Of a stretch of 64,000 nucleotides of DNA, positions 48,551 to 63,219 are shown piece after piece. Numbering within the stretch: the first letter of the stretch is position 1; every line of letters begins with the position of its first letter. The position numbers and the translations under genes are program-made. The notes under the pieces were generated by a model. The model did not search any database. It had not been told where the DNA came from and worked only from the letters and a program-made list of their open reading frames with translations. Source of the stretch: Isoetes taiwanensis (Eukaryota; Streptophyta; Lycopodiopsida; Isoetales; Isoetaceae); NCBI GenBank assembly GCA_021234155.1, contig JAJEKV010000038.1, positions 10,179,937-10,243,936 of the forward strand, written 5' to 3'.

Positions 48551-50472
48551 ACTTAACAAAACCTTAACTAAGATTTAGTCATCCCTAACTTGTGTTCTAG
48601 AACTTATCATCCCCCGTGATTAAACCGGGAAGCCTTGGAGACTCTAAGATTATTTGTTCAAAAAATACTTTATACTACCACGCATATGATTTAGAATACC
48701 CAAAGAACATATTTATTTTCTAAGACTTTGTTAACATCTTATTTCCAAAAGTTTTGTAACCAGATACTTATTTCTCGATTTGTTCCTTTCTTAACCATTA
48801 TCCATGCTAAGAAAAACCTAATCATATGCAATTAAATCATATGCAATTAAAACTTTATGCTTCATATCCATGCATTGTGACCATAACAGTAAGAGAATAT
48901 TTAGTGCTACAATTGTAATTAAGCTTTCAGATTTAAAACCGTCTACATTTTACCAATTTACAGCAGTCATGTAGCATGCTAATGCATGTTCTTGTTGCTC
49001 AAAGTTATGAGTAATTTTTCATTAAAACCAAGAATAGAGTTTTACCTTTTGCTACTTGTAAATTTTCAAATGTAGAAAGATAACATGAAATGAAATGAAA
49101 AGTCTTGTATTGCTTCCACCACTTGTCACCCATTTCTTCTTGTAAGTAGTGTCCTCAAACATCCAAACATCCAAAATACAAGGAAATTGAGATGTAAGAT
49201 CAAGCTACCGCAATCCAACCATTCAAAAGTTAGCCATAATCGGGTAACTGAAAAGGGATTAAGGTGTAAGCAATAGTCCCACATGGCTTAACGCCTCTTC
49301 ACCAATTATACATATAATCTATAAACTTTAAGTTACACAACTGTTATAAAGACATGTTACTCATGCAATATTACCATAATTTTACTTAAACCATTCTTTT
49401 GCACACAATCTAGTATATTAGGATACAAACCGATTTAGAAGAAGGTCCTCTTCTTCAGATTTTCTTCACCATGCTTTCACATTGGCCCATCGAGGATTCG
49501 CTTACCCAAAGAATTCCACCCCTTTGCCAATACTGCTCCCTCATCCTTGGTGTAGATGTTTTGTGAGATATACCTGCCTATGCTCCCAACCGATCCTCAC
49601 CTATCTTGCTCAGCAGTGATCCAAGAAGGCCATATTTTCCACTACCATGTGCAAGAACATCTTGTTGGTTGTGCCAATACTTCCCCTTTTTTTTGCATAT
49701 AGTGTAGATCCAAGCCTGCAGCCCCGATTAGATCCAAAGATTTCCTTCCTCGGCCAATTTGTTTTTTGCTCGAGGAGGCATGGCCATGGCGCGCCTTAGA
49801 ATAGCTTTAAGCCTCAGGTCCGAAAATACCCTACCGTGCTTAAATCCTTGTTCTGTCTTTTATGGTGCACGAATTTGTTCCCCATTTTGCTACATTTATC
49901 TCGCCATAGAATCTTCTGGTTCTAGAAGGTTTCTAGAAGACAGCTTTTACGAGAGAGCTTCAAATTTTACCCATACTAAAAAGGCGAGTGGCTTACCTTT
50001 TACTTTTCGCTAAAAAATGCATGGATCTCCTCCTTGTTCATGATGTATGTATATTCCTGGTAGGTACAGATTAGGATCCTTACTCATATCCCCGGTGTCG
50101 CGAATCTTTCTTTGGCTGGGCCGAGTGCCTGGATACCATTGTCGGATTAGGGTCTCGAACCCTATTTTTGTTGGGGTCCTAATTTGTACCCTTAATTGCC
50201 ATAGGTCGTAAATAAAATATCAACCTATTGTATTTTAAATCATGTTACCAAATAAAATCAAAAATATTGGTCCCTTTCCTTACCTTGGTCTATGGAAATA
50301 GCCTCCCATGGTTACCCATGGGCCACTTTTAAACCATAGATTTCTACAATGGAGTTACACTTCCATGGTACTAAGATTTAACTAAGATTTAACTTCCATG
50401 GTTTTTAAAGAGCTAATGTCTGTACCATTGAAGGTATCTTTGACCATGGTCAAACCCACCCGCTAATTTTAT
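48551..50472 (-). repeat. Right direct repeat (pseudo-LTR) of the minus-strand element
   Basis: Full-length counterpart of 42331-44243 in the same orientation, from ACTTAACAAAACCTTAACTA to CAAACCCACCCGCTAATTTT. It is followed by a short interrupted AT tract (50471-50487). Confidence 0.9.
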
Positions 50473-50489
50473 ATCGCTATATATATACA

Positions 50490-53400
50490 ATTATTTGAAT
50501 CTAGACGCCGAGGTGTCGCCGCCCCGATCTGCCTGCATTGTGAGATCCAACGGCCCCACGGGGGCCACCTCAATCCACCCAAGCACCCCCCTTTTATGTA
50601 GAGATTGATCACAACCGCCGATTATGAAATCAACTGCTCTCATGGAACCACCTCGCCACAACCCCTTTATTTGGGGCTTTTATTATAGACCGTTAGATTC
50701 AAAGGTTCGATCTGAGCCATCAATAAAAAGTCATCAACCATCAATAAAAAGTCATCAACATTAATTGCCATACTTCATTCATCTAATATTTTTGCAAAGC
50801 TTATGGCCTAGATTTAGCCTGTGGATGAGTGCAATCAATGCTATTGATGAGGTGGCGACCCTCATATGACGGGCAATTCCAAGGAATTAATGCCATCCAA
50901 GGCCCGGCAACCGCAAATCTCATTATTTATGACATGCTATTTATTTTGGGTAGCAAAAGGAAGGCTTAATTTTTGTAATATCATTCTTCTATGCATTTTC
51001 TATGCATTTTGTTTGGCTACGGCTCCATTGCGCCTTTGTTGGCTACGGCCCATCCATTCCGCTTGTGGCTATGGCGGCTTACCATGACAGCTCTCTATCC
51101 GCTGGGGGGGCTAGCTATGGGATGAGCACTCAGCCGCATTTAACTGTAAGCTCGGATTGCTTGAACCGGGTGAAGTTCTTTGCAAGAAATATTTCATGGG
51201 CTTTACGCTTCAAGGATCACGCTTTAATCCTACAGATGCATTGTGAAGCCGGACTTTACTTTGCCATGGATTCATATGCTTTCATGCCAAATCGAAATTA
51301 GCATCCTCTAATCCCCTTTGCGACACCAAAATCCCCTATTTGGGCCACCGATCTAAGTCGCTACAAAATAGCTGGTTATCCAGCGATGCCATTTGGGAAG
51401 AAGTTGCAGAAGCGATCGATCACTACTTCTATTCAGTTTTCTGCCTTTGAAGTCATTCTTTTATTACCTGCTTTGGACAGGTAGCTGAAGTTACCGCAGC
51501 TTTCTACATTTTACCGTGATCCATCCTTTCTTAAGCAGATCTAAAGACCATGGTAAGTCTCTATGGCAGAAGTTATTTAAGGATGTTTTTTCTTATGAGC
51601 GACAAAGCATTCCTAAGCAGAGATTCTTTCTAGGCAAAAGAAAAAAATCTTTAACATTTATTAGAAATCCATCGTGACATGTTTGAAGGAACAAAAACGA
51701 CGGCGATTACAACTTTGTGTGGTCGGTTTTGCTTTTCATCGGTTGTGATTACCGCGCATGCCACGCATTATTATCCTGCATTTTCTCGCTTCTATACCAT
51801 CCGGGCCTGCCTCTTAAGGCATGTCGTAGCATGATTATTTGCTTGATTCTAGGTCTTGATTTATCGCCGTCATTTATTGATGCAGTCGTAGTCTCAAGTA
51901 AATTCATGTCGAAAGCATCACGGGCTTTGCAATTTTCAAGCAAACATCCCCATAGTTTTTGTCGCAGTAAGAAGGTGCATTCCCATAGATTTTGAGACCG
52001 TTGTTGGATATGATGAAATTGATTATTGGATGCAAAAGGATCCTAGCATCGATTTAGATGGGATTTTAATACGCCTTTTGGGATGATCTTTCGTGAAAAA
52101 TTGTGAAATGGAGTCGTCTGCTGCCCTAATAAGGCGCCCCAAGTTCGGTTTTGCCCTAATCCGTGGGCAGACTCGATATGTAGTTTGTGCACCGCTTTTG
52201 AGTGCCGTGTGGATACATAACAATGAGCTCTCTTTTCCTTTTGTCGCCTCTCGTTTTAAGACCGATATTTTTCCTTTTTTTCAACGTGATAACCATTGTT
52301 CACCATTAATAAGGCTATTTATGATACGATTATCTAAAATGGCATATCCGAGGGATACAAATTGTCACTTAGTCGCAAGTTAATTATATCATTCCCCGAC
52401 TTTTCTATGTTGTCAAGAAAATTGAAGAAAAACAAAAAAGGTGATACCTGGGCTTGAACGGGCACTTTCATTTTGATTCAACTTTTTTGAGTTGCCGGGC
52501 TATGCTTTTGTTGTACATCTAATTCGGATACCTATTTCTTTGAAAAGAAGCCTATGTATCCATTTTTAAGGGAATGAAAAGAATCCTTAGATTTAATCTT
52601 CATATCTCTATGTTAAGTGTCACTCCATCCTTTGTTTAGAAAGTATCACATGGCATCTCCAATTTTAACATTATACGTGATTGCTAATCAAGATAGTGAC
52701 GCTTTTCTTAAAACCTTCATCCCTCTTTTTATGAATTATATCACACTATTGTCTTAAATGCTTAGAGCTCGCAGGGATTGGTAATCAAGATATTTTTATC
52801 TTCGTGTTGCCCCAACCGCTCATCATATTGAGGATTGAGGATGTTTGCACATTTCAAATTCCTATTTTTTTCCTCTAAACCTCACATGATTTATTCACGT
52901 GTTTGTAAGGATGTGGGTTTACCAAGAGACAAGCAAATGCACAAGATGTCAAGGCACTTCCATTGTTCTAGTTGTCGCTATTGTGGTATTGTTTACCGCT
53001 TTAAGCATCCAAATTTAAGAACAACCTTTGATTGTAGAGCTAGTACCCACAACAAGGAATACCACTATGTCGCACTACTTCAACAAACCTAGCATCAGCT
53101 TCAAAGATACGATTGCAAAAAAACACACGTTAGATTTGCCAAATTAAATTGATGCTAATCAATGTGAATCACAAAGATCATATACTGCGGAATCGATGAA
53201 TCATATAATCGCGGAATCACAAAGATCATATCCTCTTCATAATAGGGAATTTTCTTCATGGAATCTTGCACTAGTATTTCTTGCCACAACCGCTTTTCTC
53301 CAAGGCCATCAGATGATCCAAATTTACAAGAATAAAATAAGGTAATGAACATTTATGAAGAACAATAAAAATACCTTTTCTCGCTTCTATCTCTATATAA

Positions 53401-55560
53401 CCGCACGTAGATCTAGTAATGTTGGTAAATTTGTAATTTTAAGCAAAGGATTAAATCGGGTTGATCCAATAAACCCTGTTTTTGGAGTAGATGCACTATC
53501 GCCAATATTATAGTTGCTCCGCAGCTATTTTTCCATGCAAGTAGATGCTAGTCCGTGGTTTTATGGCCGCTTTTAGACCATGGAAACAAGCATTTGAAAT
53601 GCTAAACCCTCGTGATTTCTACGATTTCCCAGACCGTATAGAACTCCGGGCTTTGTTTTTCCCCAGATCGGAAGTGCCAACATCCATTTTCTACCGTGAA
53701 TGGCCATGCCAACCGACATACGCCCTATTAGTCGGAAAAACCTCGCTTCATGCGCATACCGCAATATTATACCAATGCCACAATATTCTTATTCAGCACG
53801 TTTCATAGTCGGAAGAGGCAAATTCGACAAGTATAATATAGCCGAGGCGATACGAATAAGAATTTTGTGGTCGCTGGGTACCGTTTACCAATTTGATCGC
53901 ATGAATGATATGCTCCTAAATCGATGTTTAATTAATCGTGATCGCATGAATGATATGCCCTAAAACCAACCTTCACAGACAATGAATTTACCATGGATTT
54001 CCCTTTAAAACTGCAAGGCCACTTTTGTCACCTTCTACCATTCTATAACAATTACAAAAAATCAAAGGACAATAGTTGCATTCTTTGAGATTCTTTTGTG
54101 ATTTCTTTATATAAGAGTGGTAAATATGCTCAATTTCTTAAGGAGAAGAAAGTTGCTAGTCACATTGGTAGTGGAAAACTAGAGCCCCTACCTCTTACGC
54201 AAAGATTTACATCATAATTCTACTAGCTTTGATAAAGTTGACTTTTATTTATACTTTTTTCAAATATATGATGAGACGAGCCTAGTGTTGGAGAAACTAT
54301 TCTAAATGAAGAGGAAAAAATTTCCTACTATTACTCAAGGGACTAGAATTTTTGTCTCACCGGAAGCTCCCTTAATCCATAATCTAAACCTAAGTTATCC
54401 TTCCAAGAAAACATATTAAGACTTCAAGCAAAACATTTATAACGAAAAATTCAGATATGTTTCTATCAGAGCAAAGCATCATATCTTATTTTTATGGATT
54501 AGAATCATAATTATATCCGTGGCAAAATTTAGAATGGGGTAAAATGTGGGATTATAAGCCTTCGTGAGGGTATTTTCAAACCGAGTTGGGTGGGAGGCTT
54601 TCACGCTTTGTTTCTTTTGCTATATATTTGGAAGACCAAGAAAAAAAAATATCTCTTCCTATCCTCGGAGGAAAGATTATAGAATTCTAATAGTCCCTCA
54701 CAAAAAAAACTCCCTTTGGCATCTAGAGCCATAGCTTAAAGAAACCCTTACAGCTCTTTTGGAATTTCCTAGATATCAATGAACTCTAAATTTGTGGATC
54801 TTTTTTCCAATCTATGAGCCTCTCGCCTCGATTTATAAGTTTTTACGCCAATTTTGAGATTAATGTCTAGTTTTTCTACATAGGAAGGGATGCATTCATT
54901 CCATAACTTAGGTTTATAAAAATGATGAAATGTTGCCATTTCTTCGATAAAAATTAATTCAAGCAACCGTATAGCAAGTCTTATGATATTTTGCATGCTC
55001 AAAATAATGGACCTCACATGGAATGTATAGAATCTAGCATCTATAGGCTCATGTTTGAATAGCCTATACTTAACCACATGCAAGATTAATTTGCAACCTA
55101 CTCAATTTGTGTATTTTAATTGAAAGCCTAATTTTAAAAACGGAAGATAAGGATCCCTAATAAGTGTACAACATGCAAAATAATTTGAAAACTTCTCGAC
55201 AATACCGCCAATAACTTTGACCATGTGCTCCCCTTGATTGTTGAGTAAAAGGTCACAACACTTAACTTAAGGTTCTCGTGACATTTCGGGAACTTGAAAC
55301 GTGGAGGACATATTTTCATTGTTTTCTAAGGGATATTAAGCAAATTTAGGTAGTGTATTTTGGAGTTGAATCTTTGTATAATCTTAAAGAACACTCACAA
55401 GATCTTAGGGTAATCCTAAGAGAGTCCTAGAAAACTTAGAATCTCTTAGAACGCTGGGTAGTCCTAGTAGTGAACGTTGGTAATCTTAAAAATATTATAC
55501 GAATCCTCAGCCTATACTCCCAATGTATGTACATTTGGCTCAGACACCCTCATAGTACAA
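50490..55560. other. Stretch with orphan frames only
   Basis: Short frames occur at 51002-51301 (ends WALRFKDHALILQMHCEAGL, then YFAMDSYAF), 52835-53092 (CSSCRYCGIVYRFKH, a CxxCxxC-like string) and 53545-53808. None can be assigned to a family. They could be worn exons of a captured gene or chance. A weak GATTC-like array lies at 55370-55500. Confidence 0.3.
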
Positions 55561-55568
55561 AGACTTCC

Positions 55569-55588
55569 TATATATATATATATATATC
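55569..55588. repeat. Short (AT)n tract
   Basis: About ten TA units. Confidence 0.9.
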
Positions 55589-55627
55589 TCTATCTTACTA
55601 TCACTCATATACATACAATTGAGAGTG

Positions 55628-55860
55628 AGCTCTACCAACATGTTGGTAGAGATTGATCTCGGCCGGGCCCATCTTCTCGAGATGGATTTCGGCCTGACGG
55701 TGATACCCTCGCATCTTTCATCCCAAGCAACATTTGGGGCTTTCTTAATTCCACCCTAAATTGGGGCATTTCATCTCGACTGCCCATCTCGTGATATTGC
55801 GTGTAAAGTGTGTGTAGACATTTTAACTCGCCGCCCGCCCTAGATCCGGACGGCCCACAA
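55628..55860 (+). repeat. Dispersed repeat Z, copy 1
   Basis: It opens CTCTACCAACATGTTGGTAG (containing the palindrome CCAACATGTTGG), then GAGATTGATCTCGGCC..., GAGATGGATTTCGGCCTGAC and TTTGGGGCTTTC. The same succession occurs at 63620-63800, where it also follows a GATTC-type array. Confidence 0.6.
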
Positions 55861-58800
55861 CGAAGCCCCAAATTCTAGAGATATGAATTCAAACCCCGAA
55901 GGGCGATGGCTTCCGCCATGGCGTGACGCTTTGTTTGTCGCCCGCAGAAGGCAACGCCTCAATTCATTTACCAGAAAAGTGGAACCCTCTTCGTCTCTGC
56001 TTTCCCAGAGGCTGTTTTCTCGGAATAATCGTGGGTAGCATTCTACTCTTGGGGAACACCACAAGAAGCGCCTTAATCGCATGTTAATTGATTTCGTTAA
56101 TCACAAGTGGCACATATGCTTCGCTTGCAAAGTGGCTAGGGGCTAAAATCTGCTCGCAGCCTGCTTTTTCTCTCATGCTTCTCATGAATTTCGTCAATTT
56201 CCGCTTTTCTCATGGATAAGGCCGGACTTTCATCTCTTTTCAGCTTTAAACCTCCACCTAAGATCATTAGATATGGTACCTTAATATTCACCGTGTTTTG
56301 TAAAGCTACGCCCAAAGAATTGACCCTCAAAGTAAGCTTTGTTTCTTCTTTCTTCCGCATTTTCACGCTACGGACCGATTTGGGCAGCAATTCCTTATGC
56401 ATGTGTTCTCGGTTCATTGATATTAGCTTGAATTTGGAAAATGGGGCCCCAGCATCTTGGCCAGGGCTCCTCCGCTTATCTAAATGGTTTGTATTAAAGG
56501 ATCCCGACACTCATGTTTCCTCGAAGTGGGAAGACATATATCATCTATCGATGATGAATATATAGCAACCTATGTGAGATCTATACGCTTCATGTTTTGA
56601 CAAAGGATATGGAAACCCATTGGCGTATTTGGTCAGGCTTAATTTTGACTTTTAGAAATAAAAAGGATGTAAGTATATCCATGGGTTCAAGACATTTGTT
56701 TTAGAGATGTCAAATAAAGCATGGCATGGTTTACCATTCTATTTGCATGATGCCTTATAGGTATTTACCATAAGTTTGTTCGAATTAATTAAATTCTACA
56801 TTTTCTCAGAATCAAATCCTTGATCTCATTCAATGATTGATAATTTCATGGCCATTGAATCAGCATGCTATTGGTTAAAACTAAAAACAAAAAACAATTT
56901 GATAGCTTTTGTTAATGTTTTGGGAAATAAAGTTATTGGCTACGAAGATTTATAAACTTGTCAAGTTCGAATTCGTTGGGGTCTCCCTCGTGAGTACAGA
57001 GACGTATGCCCTCGAACTCTCACACTTGGACATTGTGATTTCACCTTAGAAACACGTATGAAGCAAATGTTTGCACCACCAAATGCATGTCGCCTTGATT
57101 TATCAAATAATAGAGTCGATTCTTCCCTTATTTTATCCCGCATCAAGAACTTTTTAACATTCGTATTTGGATATGATGATTTGATTCTTTGGGTGGTGAA
57201 ATTGATTTTGAAACCCAGTTCAGCATGCCAGACCAGCACCCGAATGTTTTAGCTATTACAATGAGGATGTGATCGATCTTGACTTGGTAGGTTTTGACAT
57301 CTTGCTTAGCATCGCCCCGCATATTTTATTAAACTTATACCATTTGATTGGTGTCTAGATTGAGGCTCATCCAACATATTTGGTGTCCCGAGATGAAGCT
57401 TACCATACTAGTTTTCCTTACCTGATGGGATGATATTTCCAAATGCTTGATTCTCGCGATCGAATTCTTCAGTATCCTAGATAAGAAATAGGGGTGACTG
57501 TTATTTTCCTCGCATGCATATCCGGCCACTGAAGGTGTGCGTAGTAATATACCATTATTTCGTATCTTCATTTTTATATTCCATTTATTTAATCTCATAC
57601 CGCCCATTTTACTCTGATTGCCCTAGGGTTTTGCGGTGTTGAAGTGGGTAATTTATTTGAACCAAGAATCATACAGTAGAACGGAGTCATTGGTCCTAAG
57701 TACTCCTGGATTGGAGAATGAGTGCTCCTAATTTACTTTTCTTATTACATACACAAGCTTCTTGGTTTTGATGATTTATGGAGGAAGGAAATGCGTGCCT
57801 CAAAGGTGATCGCTAGGCAGAAAGGCAGGTTTCATTTTCTTTCAATGCTTACTAATATTATATGGAAGTGGATGTGCAAAGATTCATTTTCTCGGCCTTT
57901 CCGCTTATCTCCTGTTGCAAAGCAAAGAAATTTTTCTCGCTGGAGCCATGGAGCTCATTGCTGTCGATGGAGCTCGCTATGCTCGCGGATTTATCCTCTA
58001 TGACGTGTCCCAAGAATGGTTGATGTATGTCTCATTCCAAGCCATGCGAGATCCTTGATTAAGCAAAAAATCGTGAGTACTCGGCGGACCATTTTGCCGA
58101 AACTTTCAGCATTTCTTTTCCTCCCGTTCGAGTATCTGGGCCTGGCGGTTCCCGCCCTTGCCCCCTGCTTCTCCAGGATGCCTCCTGACCGAAAGCCTCA
58201 GCCGCTTAATACGGATTTGCATTCCACTTATGGGGTCTATGGGTGATTTGATTCGCCATGTTTTGAGCTTCTACTTAGTGATTTCAGAGAATCTAGCTTG
58301 CTGCTGCGCTTGACACCACTTTTATTAATTCGGGTCATTTCCGAATTGAGGTGTGAACACTTTAAGCTTCAATTTTCTCGTGATTCTTCGTGTCTTGGTA
58401 TTGGCAATGACATTTGCAACCCGGCCGCATTATCTCAGTTCTTTGAAGCTTCGCTTCTATCTGGTAACAACCCACTTCTATTTTTGGCTTTCTCTCATTT
58501 GAGCTCCTCGCTGCGGTTTGGGCCATATCGATGCCGTGCACTTCACACTATGTGATTTCTATATCACCGCATTATGAAAGGCATGCACAACTTTTCCATG
58601 TTTGAGCTTGTATACTTTCAACATTTGTTACGCTAATATTAAGTACATAAAGCTACCGCTTGCTTTTATAAATTAGGATTATCATATGTGGCATATGGAA
58701 GAGGCATTAATTTCTCACGATGATATTAACGACATTGTTTTTGGTGTGTAGATGGTTGGGAAATGTTTATTTTGAATACTTAAAATATATAGTACTCCAT

Positions 58801-61800
58801 ACAAACTATTTAGGTATCCATGGTTGAGCAATGCAAATGATTGAGAATTGAAAGCTTATTGTCTTCTAATATAAGATATGTTGTGTAAATTTGTCAGAGT
58901 AGAGGTCGCTTTCTAATCCAGCAATCGTATTTGAACGCCCGCCTTCCCAATGGCACGTTGTAGAAGATTATTGCCCCATCGAAATACCCAATGAATGGCC
59001 ATTGTCAAGATGCGTGTCTCTGGGTAGATAGAGCAGGACATGAGATTTGCCACTACATCAAGTCATCTTATCTCCATCGGGTTCGGTCTTATTCTGTATA
59101 AGAACATTGAATGTTTCCTCTCTCCCTTGACACATTTCGACTGGCCCAAGGCCTTTTGCCATATGCCAGATTTAGGTACATTAGAGTGCAAGAGATGGTC
59201 TTTACTTGCATTTCTTTTTATAGCTTCTAAATGCGTTTCATTGAGGGCCCAAATTACCATTGGCCACCTAGACATTGAGATGTAAGCATTTTGTTTGAAG
59301 ATTTAGAATCAAGGGGGCTGCCATGCACTGCATTATTAGTTCAACTGCTTGCATTTCTTTAGATTTACCCTTTTCACTTTGTTTCGCCATTGCCCCAAGT
59401 ATAGCAGTATTTTTGTTTTGCCTCACAAGGTCAATCTTGATCAATTGTACGAGCTTCCGCTCCCGAATAATTCAATTGCCACCATCAATGTCAATGGTAT
59501 CACAATCTTCTCATCTTTATTTTTAAACGCACATAGAAAAGAATTATATTAATGATGTGCTTACTTCATATTAACGCTTTTTTGAACAATTGCAAATGCC
59601 GGCAACAGATATTTGACCATCTCTCGCCGCTTCATTGTTTCGTAGAATGTGGTCCGGGGTCAGCCAAGGATCTTAATTTGAAGCGCAAGTAACTCCAAGT
59701 GAATAGCCCATTTTGAACAAACTAATCTTTCACTTATTTGGAAGTAATGCATTAAATGTCGGTAGAATTTTGGTAAGTTACCGAATGTAAATGGCGATGG
59801 GTCGTGACTGGCCGAATCGATAAACTCGGTGGAGATTGTTTTTGGACATTTCATTTATTTTTGAAATTTAGAAATAGCCGCCCTTCATGTTTAGCATCTT
59901 AATATAGTGTAATTTTTTCTCAAGTTCGTAAAGGCAAGCAAGTCTCATGGGCATTTCAATGTTGTGCATTTGCAACTATTGCCTATAAGGACGTGGAGCT
60001 TTGAAGAAGCAGAAAGTACAAAGAGCGGTATATGCTCAGTTAACCTGTTTCAGTTCCATACTACTTAATTTGGCATATCGCTTTTGCTTCTCCGTTATTG
60101 AGGACCGTTAACTCCTCATATTGTCACAAAGTTGAGATGTAAATATCGTAATATGGGAACATTATCTCGCGAACCCACCACTTCAAAGACAATGATTAAA
60201 ATGGACAAACCATTTTTACTTCAAAAATCATACGCTGGTGCTATTTTCAAAGGTGTGAGAATGGGCGTAAATATGAATTTAGCTTATTCACTCATAGGGT
60301 AACACGATGGTTGATGTTTTTACTTACTTGGCTCACATTCACTAGTTGCAGTAACTATGTGAAGGGAAGTCAATTTCAAGCACGCTCCCCAGAATAATTT
60401 TCTGACACTGCTTCCAGCAACAAATCATGAATCAAGCTTATGCCATATCTTAAAGTCAGAAGGCAAAGTATTAAAAGAACTATTGCATTTCTAAAAGTAA
60501 GATGAGTTTATCTTTGCAAAGGCAAGATTTTGACATTGTTTGAACTTTGATGTTTTATAATGGTGCCATTCTTTGTTGCGCTTTCTATTGTTGTTCATAC
60601 TAAAGTTTGCACATTGAGAATTACGCCAGAGCAAGTATTAAAGCTATTCAAAGCTGATATTCTGTCCCTTCCTGCATGTGTATCTTTTCTTTTTTAATAA
60701 TAACTCGAGCATTTTGTAGAAGAGATGGATTGTGCAAGTTCAACCTTGTAACTTTCAAGTCACTCTTGGGGTTTGATGCTTTAGTTAATATAGGTAACAA
60801 TATTGCTAATCCAAATTAATAAGAAAAAGGATATTTTTGTTTTATTGAGGTCTTATGCCTCTATATTTGGATGCCTATTTAGAGTAGTTTAGAATAGAGT
60901 GACAATCAAAAGCTTTTATTGAAATCCCTAACTAGATCAATACGCATTTCAAAACATAGCGCAAAATAGCAAGAGCAAATGAGTAGCAGAGCTGTAGACC
61001 ATCATAAAATGTAGTGGACTACCAAGAGAGAAGTCATGATGCAATTTATAAATGCAGACCACTCAAGAGAAGTCGTTGATGCAATGTACTTGTTGGTTCC
61101 GGTAGTTACATTCTTGATGCATTTAAATGGGAGGAAAGAAGCGATATTGGCAGGAGATTCAAAATGTACAAGGTAGAAATGCCTCAAATCAGCCTCATTA
61201 GATCGACAGGAGGAGCAAGTTTATCTTTGAAAAATAAGACTGTTGATTGCCCGAGGTGTCTATCCACCCACGCTTGACTCATCAACAAAAATCATTTCTA
61301 GCCGTGAGCTCATGCTATTGTATTAATTTTTTTTTTTTTGAGGGTAAGAGTATACTTTTTATTATAAGGTATAAGATACATCAAGTCCCCATTTTTGGGA
61401 AGATAGGAAGAATTATGGTTAAAGATAGGAATTATAGGATCCTCCATCATCGTAGTATTAATTGATGTCTTCCTTGCACTTTTTGCCTAATGGCCCACTT
61501 CATGTCTATTGTATTAATTTGCATTTTCCTTGCAATTTTAATTGCTCTGACAAGCTGGTTAAGCTCTACATGTCCGATAGACTTTTGGTCGCTGCGGATG
61601 TTAAAACCAATTCAATTTATAAACATATGAATACTGTATTTCTGTCGCTTTCATTGTGCTAATATGGTATGTGTATTTCACCGAGATTTTCTCCCGAGAC
61701 AATGCCCGCGATTAGAACGCTTCTTTTCGGTAAGTGTGTCGAAACTTACCCAAGAAAGAATTTCGTTAATCAAGAGAAGTTACCACCACAAATTACTGGG

Positions 61801-62640
61801 GCTGGGTGAGTGTGGTTTAAGAGCATACCAATGGGACTACCATCTTGAGATGTGAACACGTATATGGTAGATGACGGGAGGATTGAATTGTTGGTATATG
61901 GCGAAAGTTTGAGGTATTGGGGTGCTTTAAATGGCGAAGGGAATTGGTTGAGAAGACCCAAAGTAAAGTGGTAGAGCAATCATAAAGCAAAGGATTAGAG
62001 CATTGCCAAAATTGCAAGGCATGTTATTTTGGAAGGTGTGTTCAGAACTATAGTTCATAGGCCCATTTTATAGTACAAAAATGCACCTTTCAACTACAAA
62101 TAGTGTATACCTATACGTAAATGTTCATCATCGAGTGTTCCCGAGAAAGCCCAAACTAATTCACCTAGGACTCAAGGAGATGTGCTTTTGTTTGTACATT
62201 TGATACCACTTTTGAATTTGCCTCCACAAAATTGACACGATCAAGAATAAAAATAAATGAAGTTGATAAGGTGGAACAACATATTTATCAAAGAGTTTGT
62301 TTATCAATGAGGTGTGTGGATGCATGCATCAAGCTCACCAAATATCTATGCTCATTGTTAAAGGAGATGCAATTTAACTTCATTGAAGCCAAAGACACGC
62401 TGCACGCTGGAAAAGTGGGACACCCTTCACAAAATGGGCAGTAGTTTGCTTATCGAGTCACCGATGAAATCTAATTGCAAGTCTCCATTCTATTAGACAA
62501 TGATCACCGCATTGAATGCTGGGCAAGGGTTTAGCTTAAAACTTCACGAGTTTGACTGGATGCATGCCGCCAATCCTCTTCGCCATTCTTAATCTTGAAT
62601 TTTGTTCTATATTTCAGAAACTACAAATATAGACCCATTT
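55861..62640. other. Stretch with orphan frames only
   Basis: The longest frames are 56212-56565, 57722-58003 and 58298-58555 (plus). The stretch 56980-57110 gives RWGLPREYRDVCPRTLTLGH on the plus strand. I recognise none of them, and no RNA gene or transposon terminus is evident. It may be decayed element interior. Confidence 0.3.
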
Positions 62641-62654
62641 ATAGTACAAAACTC

Positions 62655-63200
62655 TGTATATGCTACAATTATTTGATGTGTCCTATGGGGGGTGGGGAAT
62701 GTGGGTAGAGATTCATCCCATTCGCTCATTTTTTGAGGTGGCGCTTAAATGGCCCTTTGATTTGATGGGGTATGCATGGCCATGCATGGGGCATGTACCC
62801 ATCCATTAACCGGCCGATCGGAAAGCACGTAGGAAATCTCATTCCCTTGATTTTTAAAGGAAAGGTGCAAGGGAAGCGTCCCTCGAAGGTGCTTTTGGTG
62901 CACACCCTAACCGTTGATCAAAAGGGGGGAGGAGAAATCCTAACCATTAATTTTTTTATTAAATTGCAATTTCTTTATTAAAAAGAGGTGAGGTATGACT
63001 TTATTTAATAAAAAAAGAATGGCGCAGAATCGCGACATTAATGGATGGATCTTTCTGTGGTGCTTTTATAACTCTTCAAAGGCCAATAACTCAGAAGAGA
63101 GGGTTCGATGAAGGCGGGATCCACACTTTATTGTGAGCTTTCAACGAAGCAAAGTTTCTATCGCCCGGCCGCTAGCTTGAGCTAATGTAGATCGCATACT
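62655..63200 (-). repeat. Inverted copy of the C/D-type ~0.7-kb unit
   Basis: On the plus strand it reads AATTATTTGATGTGTCCTAT, GTAGAGATTCATCCC, CATGCATGGGGCATG, then TTAAAAAGAGGTGAGG and GATGAAGGCGGGATCC. This is the reverse complement, in order, of units C and D at 40.85-42.18 kb. Confidence 0.7.
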
Positions 63201-63219
63201 GTGCTCTTTATTTCGAAAC

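Noticed and set aside
51002-51301. RAD1/RAD9-like checkpoint clamp exon, from the phrase FKDHALILQ...GLYF
   Set aside because: The resemblance is limited to a few residues and no neighbouring exon supports it.
52835-53092. Zinc-finger gene, from CSSCRYCGIVYRFKH
   Set aside because: One short Cys cluster in a short frame, with no second ligand pair at a known spacing.
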